DNA of 64,000 nucleotides from JAHJGG01 sp041658785 (GTDB lineage: Bacteria > Patescibacteriota > Patescibacteriia > Magasanikbacterales > UBA922): positions 1 through 64,000 of the forward strand of contig JBAZZL010000001.1 of assembly GCA_041658785.1 (NCBI GenBank), in the 5' to 3' direction. Within the stretch, counting starts at the first letter, position 1, and each line of letters opens with the position of its first letter. This document shows positions 55,592-64,000 of the stretch, in pieces. Position numbers and translations under genes: made by a program. Under the pieces are notes generated by a model that saw nothing but the letters and a program-made list of their open reading frames with translations, searched no databases and was not told the DNA's origin.

Positions 55592-56410
55592 ATGGACAAG
55601 AATTTAGAACAACTCGGTTTGGACAAAACAGAGTCAAAAATATATTTGGCTTTGCTTGAACTTGGCCCCTCAACCGTTAGTGAGATAACTAAAAAAGCCA
55701 GTGTGACGCGCACGCTTGGCTACCATGTGCTCCAAAAACTCGGCTGGTACGGGTTGGTGGATCGGGTTTCTGGACGCGGGAGCAAAATTATTTTTTCCGC
55801 GACGCATCCGCGCCAATTGGTTCAACACTTACAAAATAAAAAAAATACCTGGGAAAAAAAGTTGAAAGAGGCAGAGAAGCTCTTGCCAGAATTGATTTCT
55901 TTGTATAAAATTGCGGAGAAGCCGACGATTCGCTTCCAGGAAGGTTTGGTCGGGATTAAAAACACTTATAGCGAAACCTTGGAATCAAAAACAGAGATTT
56001 TTTCTATTCTTGATATTGAGGGCTGGGATATTCCGGAGTTGCGCCAGTTTGGCAAGGATTACAACCGTGAACGAAGCAGACGAAGAATTAAAGAACGTTT
56101 TTTGATATTAGACACGCCCCAAGCCCGGGAATGGATGAAATTTTACAAGGGATCGTTAAAATACACGGATTATCGTTGGATTAGGTCGGATCAGCTACCC
56201 GGAATAGCGGAGTTCGGCGGGGAAATTAATATCTATGAGGATAAAGTGGCGATGATGCTCTTGAAAAAGCCCAACAGAATGGGTATAATGGCGCAGAGTT
56301 CGGCTTTGGCGAATATTTTGAAGGGGCTCTTTGAGCTCGCCTGGCAAGCAGGAACACCGGCGCGGAGAAAAAGACCCCGTAGTTCAACGGATAGAACAAG
56401 ACACTCCTAA
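55592..56410 (+). CDS. TrmB-family transcriptional regulator overlapping a tRNA gene
   Basis: The N-terminus is a winged HTH of the TrmB type (GLDKTESKIYLALLELGPSTVSEITKKASVTRT, residues 9-41), followed by a coiled linker (about 85-110) and the TrmB C-terminal ligand domain (FQEGLVGIKNTYSETLESK; GGEINIYEDKVAMMLLKKPNRMGIMAQSS). TrmB proteins bind sugars or other ligands and repress or activate nearby genes. The frame has no stop before the tRNA-Arg at 56373, so its last dozen residues (PRSSTDRTRHS) are encoded by the tRNA gene. Confidence 0.85.
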   Translation: MDKNLEQLGLDKTESKIYLALLELGPSTVSEITKKASVTRTLGYHVLQKLGWYGLVDRVSGRGSKIIFSATHPRQLVQHLQNKKNTWEKKLKEAEKLLPELISLYKIAEKPTIRFQEGLVGIKNTYSETLESKTEIFSILDIEGWDIPELRQFGKDYNRERSRRRIKERFLILDTPQAREWMKFYKGSLKYTDYRWIRSDQLPGIAEFGGEINIYEDKVAMMLLKKPNRMGIMAQSSALANILKGLFELAWQAGTPARRKRPRSSTDRTRHS

Positions 56411-56444
56411 CGTCTAGATACAGGTTCAATTCCTGTCGGGGTCA
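56373..56444 (+). tRNA. tRNA-Arg (CCT)
   Basis: Acceptor GACCCCG/CGGGGTC, D arm GTTCAACGG, anticodon stem AGAC/GTCT with loop ending CTCCTAA, T arm CAGGTTCAATTCCTG. It overlaps the 3' end of the trmB reading frame by 38 bases. No encoded CCA. Confidence 0.88.
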
Positions 56445-56454
56445 CCGAGTTCAT

Positions 56455-56530
56455 GATGCATGATGCACACAACACGACCCAATTTGGACAATTCGTGATG
56501 AATCATGCTGTGTGCATCATGTATCGTGAT
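56455..56530. repeat. Inverted heptamer array between tRNA-Arg and tRNA-Ala
   Basis: GATGCAT, GATGCAC, ACAACAC, GACCCAA, then TTTGGACAATTCG, then units of TGTGTGC, ATCATGT, ATCGTGA type. Centre and flanks resemble 29604-29678. Confidence 0.8.
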
Positions 56531-56536
56531 AAAAAC

Positions 56537-56609
56537 GGGCTCGTAGCTCAGCTGGTAGAGCACGGCATTCGCATTGCCGGGGTCAGGGGTTCGAATCCCC
56601 TCGAGTCCA
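56537..56609 (+). tRNA. tRNA-Ala (CGC)
   Basis: Acceptor GGGCTCG/CGAGTCC, anticodon stem CGGCA/TGCCG with loop TTCGCAT, T arm AGGGGTTCGAATCCCCT. No encoded CCA. Confidence 0.92.
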
Positions 56610-57470
56610 CTGTTTCGTGTTCATGATGTATAATACATGTAGCGTAATACATTACAATTGTATACACTAGTGTATACAAAAATTGGTCAAAAGCCAATTT
56701 TTTATTATTTTGTCACACGTGAAATAATCAATGGTATGAACCCCAGAATAAGCTTTGGGTCCTTGTTCCGCAACAAGCTGATGAGAATTAAATTGTTTTT
56801 TTGTCCGGCCCGTCTTCTCCAGCCCGCCAGCTGGCGGACGGGCGACGCAGGGTAAACTCCGTCAACTGGCGGAGACGGAACTTGTCCGGCGCAGCCCACA
56901 GGCGTAGACGGATTAAGGATTGATAAAATGTGTACAAATCTGTGGTTATGAGTGGTAGTATGTTAATAACTTTATCTGACTGGCAATAATAATCCTGCTA
57001 TTTAAATTAAAAGGTTTTTTGTGGAACAAGAATTTAGAGATAAGTTTAAGATAAATAGGCGATTTAAGTTGAAAGATAATAGATTTACGAAGCTATTTTA
57101 GATATAATTTATAAATTATTATTTATAATTTAGATATAAAATAATGTCGTACAATATAATATAGTTTATAAAGTTGAGAGCAGCGTTGAATAATTCAAAT
57201 GTCATTCCCGCCCCCGCCTGCGCGAGGATAAACTCCGGCGGGAATCCAGTCGCAATGCTGGATAAATTAGCCAATTTTCTGGATTCCCGCCTCCGCGGGA
57301 ATGACAAATTAAAGCAAAATATCAATTATTCAACGGTCTAAAAGTTAAAAAGAAAGTAAGCAATCTGTCATTATGTGGTTGTCGCCGAATGACAATAAAG
57401 AGGTGGTTTCGTAATTCACAGTAATTACCAAACTTTTTAATAATCTTATTTTGTGGTATAATTTTTTTGT
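56610..57470. repeat. Gene-free stretch with a terminator, a palindrome and repeats A and B
   Basis: A perfect 22-bp palindrome lies at 56658-56679 and a terminator AAAATTGG/CCAATTTTTT at 56678-56703, ending the tRNA transcript. A family B copy lies at 56733-56914 and a family A copy at 57200-57306 with the leading GTTGAGAGC. Further on, a GGTTTCGTAATTCACAG fragment (57406 onward) repeats a family A end. No gene is supported; the -10 box of the next gene (TATAAT, near 57456) closes the stretch. Confidence 0.75.
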
Positions 57471-58127
57471 ATGAAAAAAATATTCACAGGATTAATAATC
57501 ACTGCGCTGGTTTTGTGGACACAGCCAGTAAATACCGCAATGACTGGCGGGAGTTATAATATTCCTGTTGATAGTTTGATAATGTCAGAGGGTGATTTAA
57601 TAATAGGCGGCAATTATTCGTTGGAGGGGGCGGTTGAGGGTATAAGCGCAGATGACACCAAGAGCGGAGGCGTCTATTCATTGATTGGCGGTTTTGCCGG
57701 AGCGACTGGCTCCGGCTCATTAACCGTTTCTTTTAATAAAAGCTCTATCAGTCTGGATTTTGGAAGCAGTCCTGTTTCGATTGTTGCTAGCGACAGCTTG
57801 ATACTTACTGTTACAGCCGACTCTATCACTGGATATGGCGCGACGATCTCTGAAAGCGGCAATTTGGCGTCAGGAGCGAATGATATAAACGACGTTTCCG
57901 ATGGATCGGTTACGGCTGGTACAGAAGAATACGGAATTAGAACCAGCAGCGGCGATGGGTTGCTTGTAAGCGATACAGCGATTAATGGCTCGGTAGTAGT
58001 CGCATCTTCATATGTTCCAGTCTCAAATAGCCAAACTGCGGTTGTATTTAGCGCCGCCGCCTCGCAAAATACCAAGGCAGGCGCGTATTCCCACACTGTA
58101 ACATTTACTATTACGGCCAATCCGTAA
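57471..58127 (+). CDS. Small exported surface protein
   Basis: A 218-residue protein with signal peptide (KKIFTGLIITALVLW, cleavage near NTA). The rest is rich in Ser, Gly, Val and Thr, probably all beta: GGSYNIPVDSLIM, SGGVYSLIGG, LTVSFNKSSISLDFG, SAAASQNTKAGAYSHTVTFTITANP. The C-terminal part looks like a WxL- or fimbria-like fold. A TATAAT lies about nine bases before the ATG. It opens the surface-protein locus and is followed by a heptamer-filled gap. Confidence 0.7.
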   Translation: MKKIFTGLIITALVLWTQPVNTAMTGGSYNIPVDSLIMSEGDLIIGGNYSLEGAVEGISADDTKSGGVYSLIGGFAGATGSGSLTVSFNKSSISLDFGSSPVSIVASDSLILTVTADSITGYGATISESGNLASGANDINDVSDGSVTAGTEEYGIRTSSGDGLLVSDTAINGSVVVASSYVPVSNSQTAVVFSAAASQNTKAGAYSHTVTFTITANP

Positions 58128-58131
58128 AAAC

Positions 58132-58270
58132 ATGATGCACGATTCACGCAGCATGACCCATGACATGATACATGAGGCAGATAGCATGAGGCAAGACGCG
58201 ATGCATAATACGCGCAACAGGACTCAATTCGCCGTAATTCGTTATGCATCATGCCGCGTGCGTTGCGCAT
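58132..58270. repeat. Long degenerate heptamer array
   Basis: Units such as GATGCAC, GATTCAC, GCAGCAT, GACCCAT, GAGGCAG, ATAGCAT, GAGGCAA run in a seven-base register for more than 100 bases; the second half contains partly complementary units (ATGCATC, GCGTGC). Confidence 0.75.
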
Positions 58271-58282
58271 CAGGTAGTTTGT

Positions 58283-60937
58283 ATGTCTCGTTTTACCACA
58301 ATCCTTTTATTTACTTCTCTAGTTTTGGGCAGTCTTTTTTTGGCCATGCCGTCCGCCATGGCCGTTACCATTTCTCCTGCGCGGCAAGCGGCAGTGATCA
58401 ATCCTGGGCAGAGTCAGACAGTAATGGTGGAAGTGTTTAATGATGAAAGCGAGAGCAAAATTTTTGTTCCGGAGATTGATGCTTTTGCGATTGATGAGAC
58501 AACCGGCGCGGCGATTTTTGGGCAGGAAGATGAAGCAAAAAATTGGATATCAGCGAACCCGCAAAAAATAGAACTGCGCCCCAATGAAGAGGGTGAATTT
58601 AATTTTATTATAGCTGTTCCTCTGGATGCCGAGCCAAGAAGCCGTTATCTTGGATTGTTTGTAAAACAAGAATCAAAAGAAGGCCGTGTGGCAGTAGATT
58701 CAAGGACAGGTTCGCTGTTATTTCTTCATGTTGCAGGCGTTGTTAATGAAGATTTAACGCGAGAAATATTTTCATTTGATCAAGATTGGACAACGAGCGG
58801 TCCTATTCAGCTGTCATTACGTCTGCGAAATAATGGCAACATCCATTTGATCCCCAAAGGACAGATTGTTGTTCGCGACAGGCAGAACAATGAAATCAGA
58901 ATTTTCACTATTAATCCAAGACAACGAAAGGTGCTGCCCAACGGCGCATGGGAAGATAAGTACGTTTTAGAAAGCGAGACAATAAAGGGGGCTTATGGTC
59001 CGATTCAAGCAACAGCGGAAATTATCTATGGGTTATCAGAAAAAAAAATTATGGATGTGGCAGTATTTTGGTTTGTTCCCAAATGGGCAATTGGTTTGGC
59101 TTTCATTCTAGCGCTTGGCGCAGCCATTATTTTTATTTGTTTCCGCCCGCCAAATCGGCGGGCGGGCGGCGCTCGGAATGACAAACGCGCAAATCCTAAA
59201 AGTAATAGAAATAGAATTATGAGCCGAGATAGAAAAATTTTATTATCAACCATGAGTGTGTTATCGGCTTTCTTTTTTTTGTTTTTTGTTCATGCGGCGC
59301 AAACGGCTACCAGCCAAATTGATGTGAACGCGACAATTACCGCTATTTGCGGCAATGGGAGTATTGATAGCGGCGAAGAATGCGATGACGGTAATATTAT
59401 AAATGGAGATGGGTGTTCTTCAGTTTGTAAAACAGAAAGCAGCGGAGGCGGTGCGTTGCCAGTCGCACCTCCAGTAGAGCCGCCGGTTGAACCTCCGGTT
59501 GAACCGCCAGTAGAGCCGCCAGTAGAGCCGCAGGTTGAACCTCCGGTTGAACCGCCAGTAGAGCCGCCGGTTGAATCAGCATTTCATACTTCGCCAGGCG
59601 CTGGATCATCTGTCAGCGGCGCGTATATTCCTTTGCCGGTTGAGGATGTTATTGATAATGAATTGAATCTTAATCAAAGCGAACCCGAAAAAAAAATTGT
59701 TAATATTTTTCAGAAGAAAGCGAGGGAATTTGTCCAAAATGCGTTTAAATTTTTAGGTCTGGAACAGACTGCTAAAAAAATTGGCGAGCAGGCGGTGAAA
59801 ATGATTGGGATGTTCAAGAGAACAGCAGATAATCCTATAGTTGAAAAAACAACAAGAAGACTGATTGCGCCAGGTGTTGTGGCCACTTCTGTTATTATAG
59901 TAACGCCATCGTTGTGGAGTATTCTTTTTCCTTTGCTGCGTTTTCTATTTCTGCAGCCATTGCTATTGCTTGGCAAAAGAAAGAGAAAAGAGTGGGGGGC
60001 GGTGTATAACAGTTTGACAAAAATGCCGCTTGATTTAGCAACTGTTCGGCTGATAGATCCAAAGACGCGCAAAATTCTTCAATCTCGGGTTACGGATAGA
60101 AAAGGAAGATTTTTATTTATTGCCGAGCCGGGCGACTATACGTTGGAAGCGGCCAAGCAAGGATTTCAATACCCAACGAAATTGCTGGCAGGAATTAATG
60201 AAGATGGAAGAATTACGGATGTGTACCATGCCGAGCTCATACATGTAGAAGAAGCAAATACAAGCATAACTCCAAATATACCTGTTGATCCTGACGGGGA
60301 GACAAAACCTATTCGCCGCGTTGTCTTGGAGAGCAGGGTGCGAGTGGTACAGCATACGGTCTCCGTTTTTGGCATCGCGGCGACACTCATCGCTTTTTAC
60401 ATTAGTCCGGTGTGGTACGTGGCGGTTTTTCTCGCGGCGCATATTGGTTTGTATATTCTTTTCATTCATTATGTTAAGCCAAAGAAACCAAAGGGTTGGG
60501 GCATTGTCTATGATCAGTATGATAAAAAACCAATTGGCAGAACAGTCGCCAGGCTGTTTAGCAAAGAATACAATAAATTGGCAGCGACAGAGCTGACTGA
60601 TAAAAAAGGCCGGTACGCCTTTCTTGCGGGGCCAAATGATTATTATGTGACATTTGAAAAAGAAGGGTATAAAGAAGGGCGCACCAAGGACATCAATTTG
60701 AAAGAAGCAGAAGATGTTATTGTCAAAGAAGATGTTTCAATGGAAAAGAAAGGTGATGATTCAGCAAGTTTGTCTGGCAAGCAAATGCTGTCCAGCTATG
60801 AGAAAGTTTCTGATTTTATTGATAGCCAAAAGAGCGGAGAAGCAACAAAAGTAAAAGTAGACGAAGAGAAAAAAGCTTCGCCCGTTTCTCCTGCCGATAA
60901 ATCTGAAGAGAGCGAAGACGCTGGTAATAAAAAATAG
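58283..60937 (+). CDS. Fused exported protein: COG-like N-part, cysteine-rich repeat, CarboxypepD-like domains
   Basis: An 884-residue frame with signs of being two joined genes. Part one (about 1-310): signal peptide, then a beta-rich domain VTISPARQAAVINPGQSQTVMV, a membrane helix (WAIGLAFILALGAAIIFICF). A spacer follows, encoded by a family A fragment (GGAATGACA near 59175). Part two starts at an internal ATG (59219) with its own signal-like MSRDRKILLSTMSVLSAFFF, then a Myxococcus-type Cys repeat (GSIDSGEECDDGNIINGDGC), a (VEPP)n tract encoded by a tandem repeat (about 59470-59570), two or three membrane helices, and two CarboxypepD regulatory-like domains (WGAVYNSLTKMPLDLATVRL; WGIVYDQYDKKPIGRTVARL). 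It probably anchors and displays surface structures. Confidence 0.75.
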   Translation: MSRFTTILLFTSLVLGSLFLAMPSAMAVTISPARQAAVINPGQSQTVMVEVFNDESESKIFVPEIDAFAIDETTGAAIFGQEDEAKNWISANPQKIELRPNEEGEFNFIIAVPLDAEPRSRYLGLFVKQESKEGRVAVDSRTGSLLFLHVAGVVNEDLTREIFSFDQDWTTSGPIQLSLRLRNNGNIHLIPKGQIVVRDRQNNEIRIFTINPRQRKVLPNGAWEDKYVLESETIKGAYGPIQATAEIIYGLSEKKIMDVAVFWFVPKWAIGLAFILALGAAIIFICFRPPNRRAGGARNDKRANPKSNRNRIMSRDRKILLSTMSVLSAFFFLFFVHAAQTATSQIDVNATITAICGNGSIDSGEECDDGNIINGDGCSSVCKTESSGGGALPVAPPVEPPVEPPVEPPVEPPVEPQVEPPVEPPVEPPVESAFHTSPGAGSSVSGAYIPLPVEDVIDNELNLNQSEPEKKIVNIFQKKAREFVQNAFKFLGLEQTAKKIGEQAVKMIGMFKRTADNPIVEKTTRRLIAPGVVATSVIIVTPSLWSILFPLLRFLFLQPLLLLGKRKRKEWGAVYNSLTKMPLDLATVRLIDPKTRKILQSRVTDRKGRFLFIAEPGDYTLEAAKQGFQYPTKLLAGINEDGRITDVYHAELIHVEEANTSITPNIPVDPDGETKPIRRVVLESRVRVVQHTVSVFGIAATLIAFYISPVWYVAVFLAAHIGLYILFIHYVKPKKPKGWGIVYDQYDKKPIGRTVARLFSKEYNKLAATELTDKKGRYAFLAGPNDYYVTFEKEGYKEGRTKDINLKEAEDVIVKEDVSMEKKGDDSASLSGKQMLSSYEKVSDFIDSQKSGEATKVKVDEEKKASPVSPADKSEESEDAGNKK

Positions 60938-60946
60938 TTTTTCTTA

Positions 60947-60979
60947 AAAAAAAATGACTTATTAACATGTCATTTTTTT
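60947..60979 (+). terminator. Terminator of the fused surface gene
   Basis: AAAAAATGAC/GTCATTTTTTT with a ten-base loop. Confidence 0.85.
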
Positions 60980-61100
60980 GTTATTTATGATAGAATATAG
61001 ATGAAATCATCAATGAATGCATCATTGAAGATTTCATTAATCAGCCCTGCTCGCGCGGCAAATATTTGTGAACGCGGCAGACGCCTAACTTACGAAATCC

Positions 61101-64000
61101 ATGTTTGTTCGTAAGCTTTTTTGGGCAATAAACAGAAAGGTTCAGAAAACAGATGAGAACCGCTCGTTTGTGTTTTTGGTTATTTGTATTACAGCATTTG
61201 CGAGCTTGTTTACTTTTCTCTTTTTGTTTGGCCTGCAGGGCAATCGGGTTGAAGCGGCTTCTCCACCAAGCATTATCACTTATCAAGGCAAGCTTTTGCA
61301 AAGCAGCGCTTCGGTTACAACAACGAAAAAAATGGGGTTTTCTATTTACGATTCTTTGACCGGAGGCAATATTCTTTATACGGCATCTGGAACTTTGGCT
61401 GCTAGCAATACTGTTAACATTATTCCGACTAATGGAGTTTTTTCAGTAGAAATTGGCAAGACTACAGGAGCGACCAGCACCAATTCTCTGGGTTCATCAA
61501 TATTTCAAAATAATCAAAGTCTTTATCTTGAAGTAATTGTTGTTGATAGCGGGGCAACCACAACATTGTCGCCAAGAAAGCAACTGACTACTGCCCCTTA
61601 CGCATTTAATTCTGAATACTTGGCAGGCGCGGCTGCGACGAGCACTGCTTCAACCACAACTTACATTCCTATTTCAGGCAGTGATGGCAGTTTTTCTTTT
61701 AATACCACAACGATTTCAAATTTAATTGTTTCTGGATTTGTCAGAACCTCATCAACTTTATTGTTGGGCTCGGCTGGCGGCAATGATGATTTGTTTATTG
61801 ACGGAACGCGGGTTTTTGTCGGTACAAGCACTTGGGGCGGCGGCGCTGCCGGCTTGCTGGCGCTTGATGCTGACAAAGCGAATTTAATCGGTCTCTCCAT
61901 TCGCGCCAATTCGTCAAAGAATGCTCTGGTCATTGAAGGCAGTAACGCGTCTTCTGTTTTCGTGATTGATGCCGCCGGCGGAGTTTCTGCCTCAAGCTCA
62001 ATACGCGCGTACGGCAATGTTACTTCCACCGGTATTTTGTATGCAAGCAACGGTTTAATTTCCAGTGCGAGTTCAACATTTGCTTCCAATCTGCAAGTGA
62101 CTGGCGGGGTCTGGGCATCTTCCACATTACAGGTTACCAACACCTCCACGCTATATAATGATTTACTTCTTGGCACTGCGGCCTTCGGTCATCTCACCGG
62201 CACCAACAATCTTTTGGTCAACGGCCAGTCCGAGTTTGACGGCACGGTTTGGTTTGATGGTTCGCTTCGCGCTTCATCTACTTTGCTATCAACGGGACTT
62301 ATCACTGCCTACGATTCAGTCTCGGTGGCGAAGAATGTAACTTCCACCGGCATTATCTACGGCTTGGGCGGGCTGATTTCCAGCGCTTCATCCTCATTTG
62401 GCGGACTTTTGACTGCCTCCGGCGCTTTGGATGTGGAGGGAGCGATTACCGCGTCGTCTACTTTTCTTGTTGGCGGATCATCCGGCTCTGACGATTTCTA
62501 CGTGTCGGACGGATCGTCCCGTTTTGGCAATACTAACGCCAGCAGTAGTTTGGCGATTTATGGTTATGTAACTACGACCGGCAACATTGAACCGCAGCAT
62601 AATAATGCTTATGATCTCGGCAAATATAATAATGCCTGGCGGAATGTTTACGCGTCCGGCACTCTGATTGTCGGCGGCACGGGGACTTCCACTTTTGGCG
62701 GGGGCGTTCAGACCGCGACGTTGGATGTTACTTCCCAGAGCGCGAGCTCCACTTTTGCCAATGGTATTATTTTATCTAAAGGTTGCGTGCTCGTTGGCGG
62801 AACTTGTTTATCTGCCGGCGGTTCTGTCGCCGGTTCCGACGGTCAGATTCAATACAACAACGGCGGGGCATTTGGCGGCGCGAGCGCGCTGGTTTATGAC
62901 GACGGCACCAATCGCGTGGGCATCAACAGCTCAACGCCACAGGCGCGGCTTTCGGTTGAAGACACGGCTGAACAATTCCGGCTCGGTTATAATTCTGGAA
63001 ATTATGCGTCGTTTACTGTCGGCTCTAATGGGGTGCTTACTATCAACCCGTTAGCTTCAGGAACATCTGTCACCACCACGTTGTCTGGCGGATTAACAGT
63101 TGACTCTAATAGTTTAATAGTTGATTTTTCAACGAATCGGGTGGGCATTTCAACATCTTCTCCCTCGGCTCTTTTTGCCGTCGGCGGCAACGCTTTTTTC
63201 TCCGGCGATATTTCCAATGTCGCGAACATCACCGCCACCGGCACGGTTAATTTCACCGGTGCGGCGGTAACAACGACGATCTCGGGCGGATTGGTGGTGG
63301 ATTCTACGACGTTGGTGGCGGATTATTCGACGAGTCGAGTGGGGATTGGGAACGCATCACCGGGGGCACCACTTCATGTTTTGACTAATTCAAGTGGCAG
63401 AACAATACGATTAGAAGAAAATTCTGGAGGGGAATATGTGGAGTTTGGAATCAATAGCAGCGGCGATTTTACCATTTATGATGATATAAACCTTCCATTA
63501 TTTACCGTCAACAATCTTAATGGCTATGTGGGAATAGGAGATACGGATCCGGATGGGATGTTGGAGTTATCGTACGACGGCGGGGTAAAGCCGTCCTTCT
63601 TGGTCAGTTCTTTAGATAATAATGATGGCGATGTTTTTGTTATTAATTCCAGTAAATATGTTGGTATTAACTCTTCTACCCCCCAAGTCCGATTGGCGGT
63701 AGAGGACACGGCCGAACAATTCCGCCTTGGTTATAACTCTGGCAATTACGCTTCGTTTAGCGTGGTTGCCGACGGCGCGCTAATTATTACTACGGCCGGT
63801 ACGGATGAAGATATTACTTTGCAAACAGGCTCGTTCAGCAATGCTTTGTTTATTGACGATTCAGCCACTACTGTCGGAATCAATTCATCAACTCCTTGGG
63901 GCAAGTTTTCTGTGGAAATGGATACAGTAAATCCAGCGTTTGTTGTCGCTAACAGCGGTTCATCAACGCCGGCACTGTTTGTCTCCGGCGTTAACAAGAT
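61101..64000 (+). CDS. Fibre-like surface protein, N-terminal part (runs off the window)
   Basis: The frame stays open without a stop from 61101 to the end of the window, 966 complete codons. It starts with a cytoplasmic segment and an uncleaved or cleaved signal helix (FVFLVICITAFASLFTFLFL), then PSIITYQGKLLQSSASVTTT, typical for bacterial adhesins with a sandwich domain up to about residue 170. After that come many beta-helix or trimeric-fibre repeats of the type RVGINSSTPQARLSVEDTAE and RLGYNSGNYASF, as in tail-fibre proteins. A peptidase S74 chaperone at the missing C-terminus would fit. It is probably a filament or adhesin for host-cell contact. Confidence 0.82.
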   Translation, partial: MFVRKLFWAINRKVQKTDENRSFVFLVICITAFASLFTFLFLFGLQGNRVEAASPPSIITYQGKLLQSSASVTTTKKMGFSIYDSLTGGNILYTASGTLAASNTVNIIPTNGVFSVEIGKTTGATSTNSLGSSIFQNNQSLYLEVIVVDSGATTTLSPRKQLTTAPYAFNSEYLAGAAATSTASTTTYIPISGSDGSFSFNTTTISNLIVSGFVRTSSTLLLGSAGGNDDLFIDGTRVFVGTSTWGGGAAGLLALDADKANLIGLSIRANSSKNALVIEGSNASSVFVIDAAGGVSASSSIRAYGNVTSTGILYASNGLISSASSTFASNLQVTGGVWASSTLQVTNTSTLYNDLLLGTAAFGHLTGTNNLLVNGQSEFDGTVWFDGSLRASSTLLSTGLITAYDSVSVAKNVTSTGIIYGLGGLISSASSSFGGLLTASGALDVEGAITASSTFLVGGSSGSDDFYVSDGSSRFGNTNASSSLAIYGYVTTTGNIEPQHNNAYDLGKYNNAWRNVYASGTLIVGGTGTSTFGGGVQTATLDVTSQSASSTFANGIILSKGCVLVGGTCLSAGGSVAGSDGQIQYNNGGAFGGASALVYDDGTNRVGINSSTPQARLSVEDTAEQFRLGYNSGNYASFTVGSNGVLTINPLASGTSVTTTLSGGLTVDSNSLIVDFSTNRVGISTSSPSALFAVGGNAFFSGDISNVANITATGTVNFTGAAVTTTISGGLVVDSTTLVADYSTSRVGIGNASPGAPLHVLTNSSGRTIRLEENSGGEYVEFGINSSGDFTIYDDINLPLFTVNNLNGYVGIGDTDPDGMLELSYDGGVKPSFLVSSLDNNDGDVFVINSSKYVGINSSTPQVRLAVEDTAEQFRLGYNSGNYASFSVVADGALIITTAGTDEDITLQTGSFSNALFIDDSATTVGINSSTPWGKFSVEMDTVNPAFVVANSGSSTPALFVSGVNK

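Overview
The window looks like a chromosomal segment of a Patescibacteria (CPR) bacterium, most likely of the Parcubacteria group. This is an inference from several features: an AT-rich genome with compact housekeeping genes that mostly lack a Shine-Dalgarno (SD) sequence, an eukaryote-like (type 2) isoleucyl-tRNA synthetase, an EpmA-type lysyl synthetase next to efp, large lamin-tail and fibre-like surface proteins, almost no biosynthetic genes, and tRNA genes that mostly lack an encoded CCA. No rRNA gene is present to settle the placement.

Layout. 1-3.9 kb: a GC-rich island unlike the rest, with an 812-residue orphan, a 128-residue orphan, strong SD sites and two trains of RNA hairpins. 3.9-8.5 kb: a RelE/ParE-like toxin-antitoxin pair, a 152-bp MITE-like palindrome, a structured-RNA candidate, a stand-alone ATP-cone protein, ruvB and membrane proteins. 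8.5-14.1 kb (minus strand): efp and epmA, a PfkB kinase, trxB, rpe, rpiB. 14.5-22.3 kb (plus): ileS, a double ATP-grasp fusion behind a leader with a terminator, a NIF3-like protein, ruvA. 22.4-29.1 kb: gyrA, a degenerate metallo-beta-lactamase fold, rpsA, an FMN reductase and a peroxiredoxin. 29.5-29.9 kb: a three-tRNA cluster. 30-37 kb: a KefB-like antiporter, a 1233-residue lamin-tail/PKD surface protein, an AI-2E-family permease. 37-40.7 kb: rpmH, dnaN, dnaA and a probable replication origin. 40.7-53.9 kb: a class A penicillin-binding protein, a 3D-domain protein, tRNA-Cys, polA, a DUF559 gene inside inverted repeats, a Y1-type transposase overlapping holA, rpsT, rmuC. 54-56.6 kb: a STAS-like protein and an HTH-ATPase, a TrmB regulator and two tRNAs. 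57.4-64 kb: an exported surface-protein locus, ending in a fibre-like gene that runs off the window.

The genes together cover replication (dnaA, dnaN, holA, polA, gyrA), branch migration (ruvA, ruvB), translation (ileS, efp, epmA, rpsA, rpsT, rpmH, six tRNAs), pentose-phosphate interconversion (rpe, rpiB), peroxide and thiol redox (trxB, peroxiredoxin, FMN reductase), wall synthesis and remodelling, and a large exported surface repertoire.

Three patterns stand out. First, two initiation classes coexist: AT-rich core genes with a -10 box 6-10 bases before the ATG and no SD, and a few GC-rich orphan genes with perfect SD sites and heavily folded RNA. Second, degenerate arrays with a 7- or 8-base period fill intergenic spaces and also sit in frame inside ileS, polA and ruvA. 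Third, several dispersed palindromic families recur, including a MITE pair with compensatory arm changes and a palindrome translated in frame in two adjacent genes.
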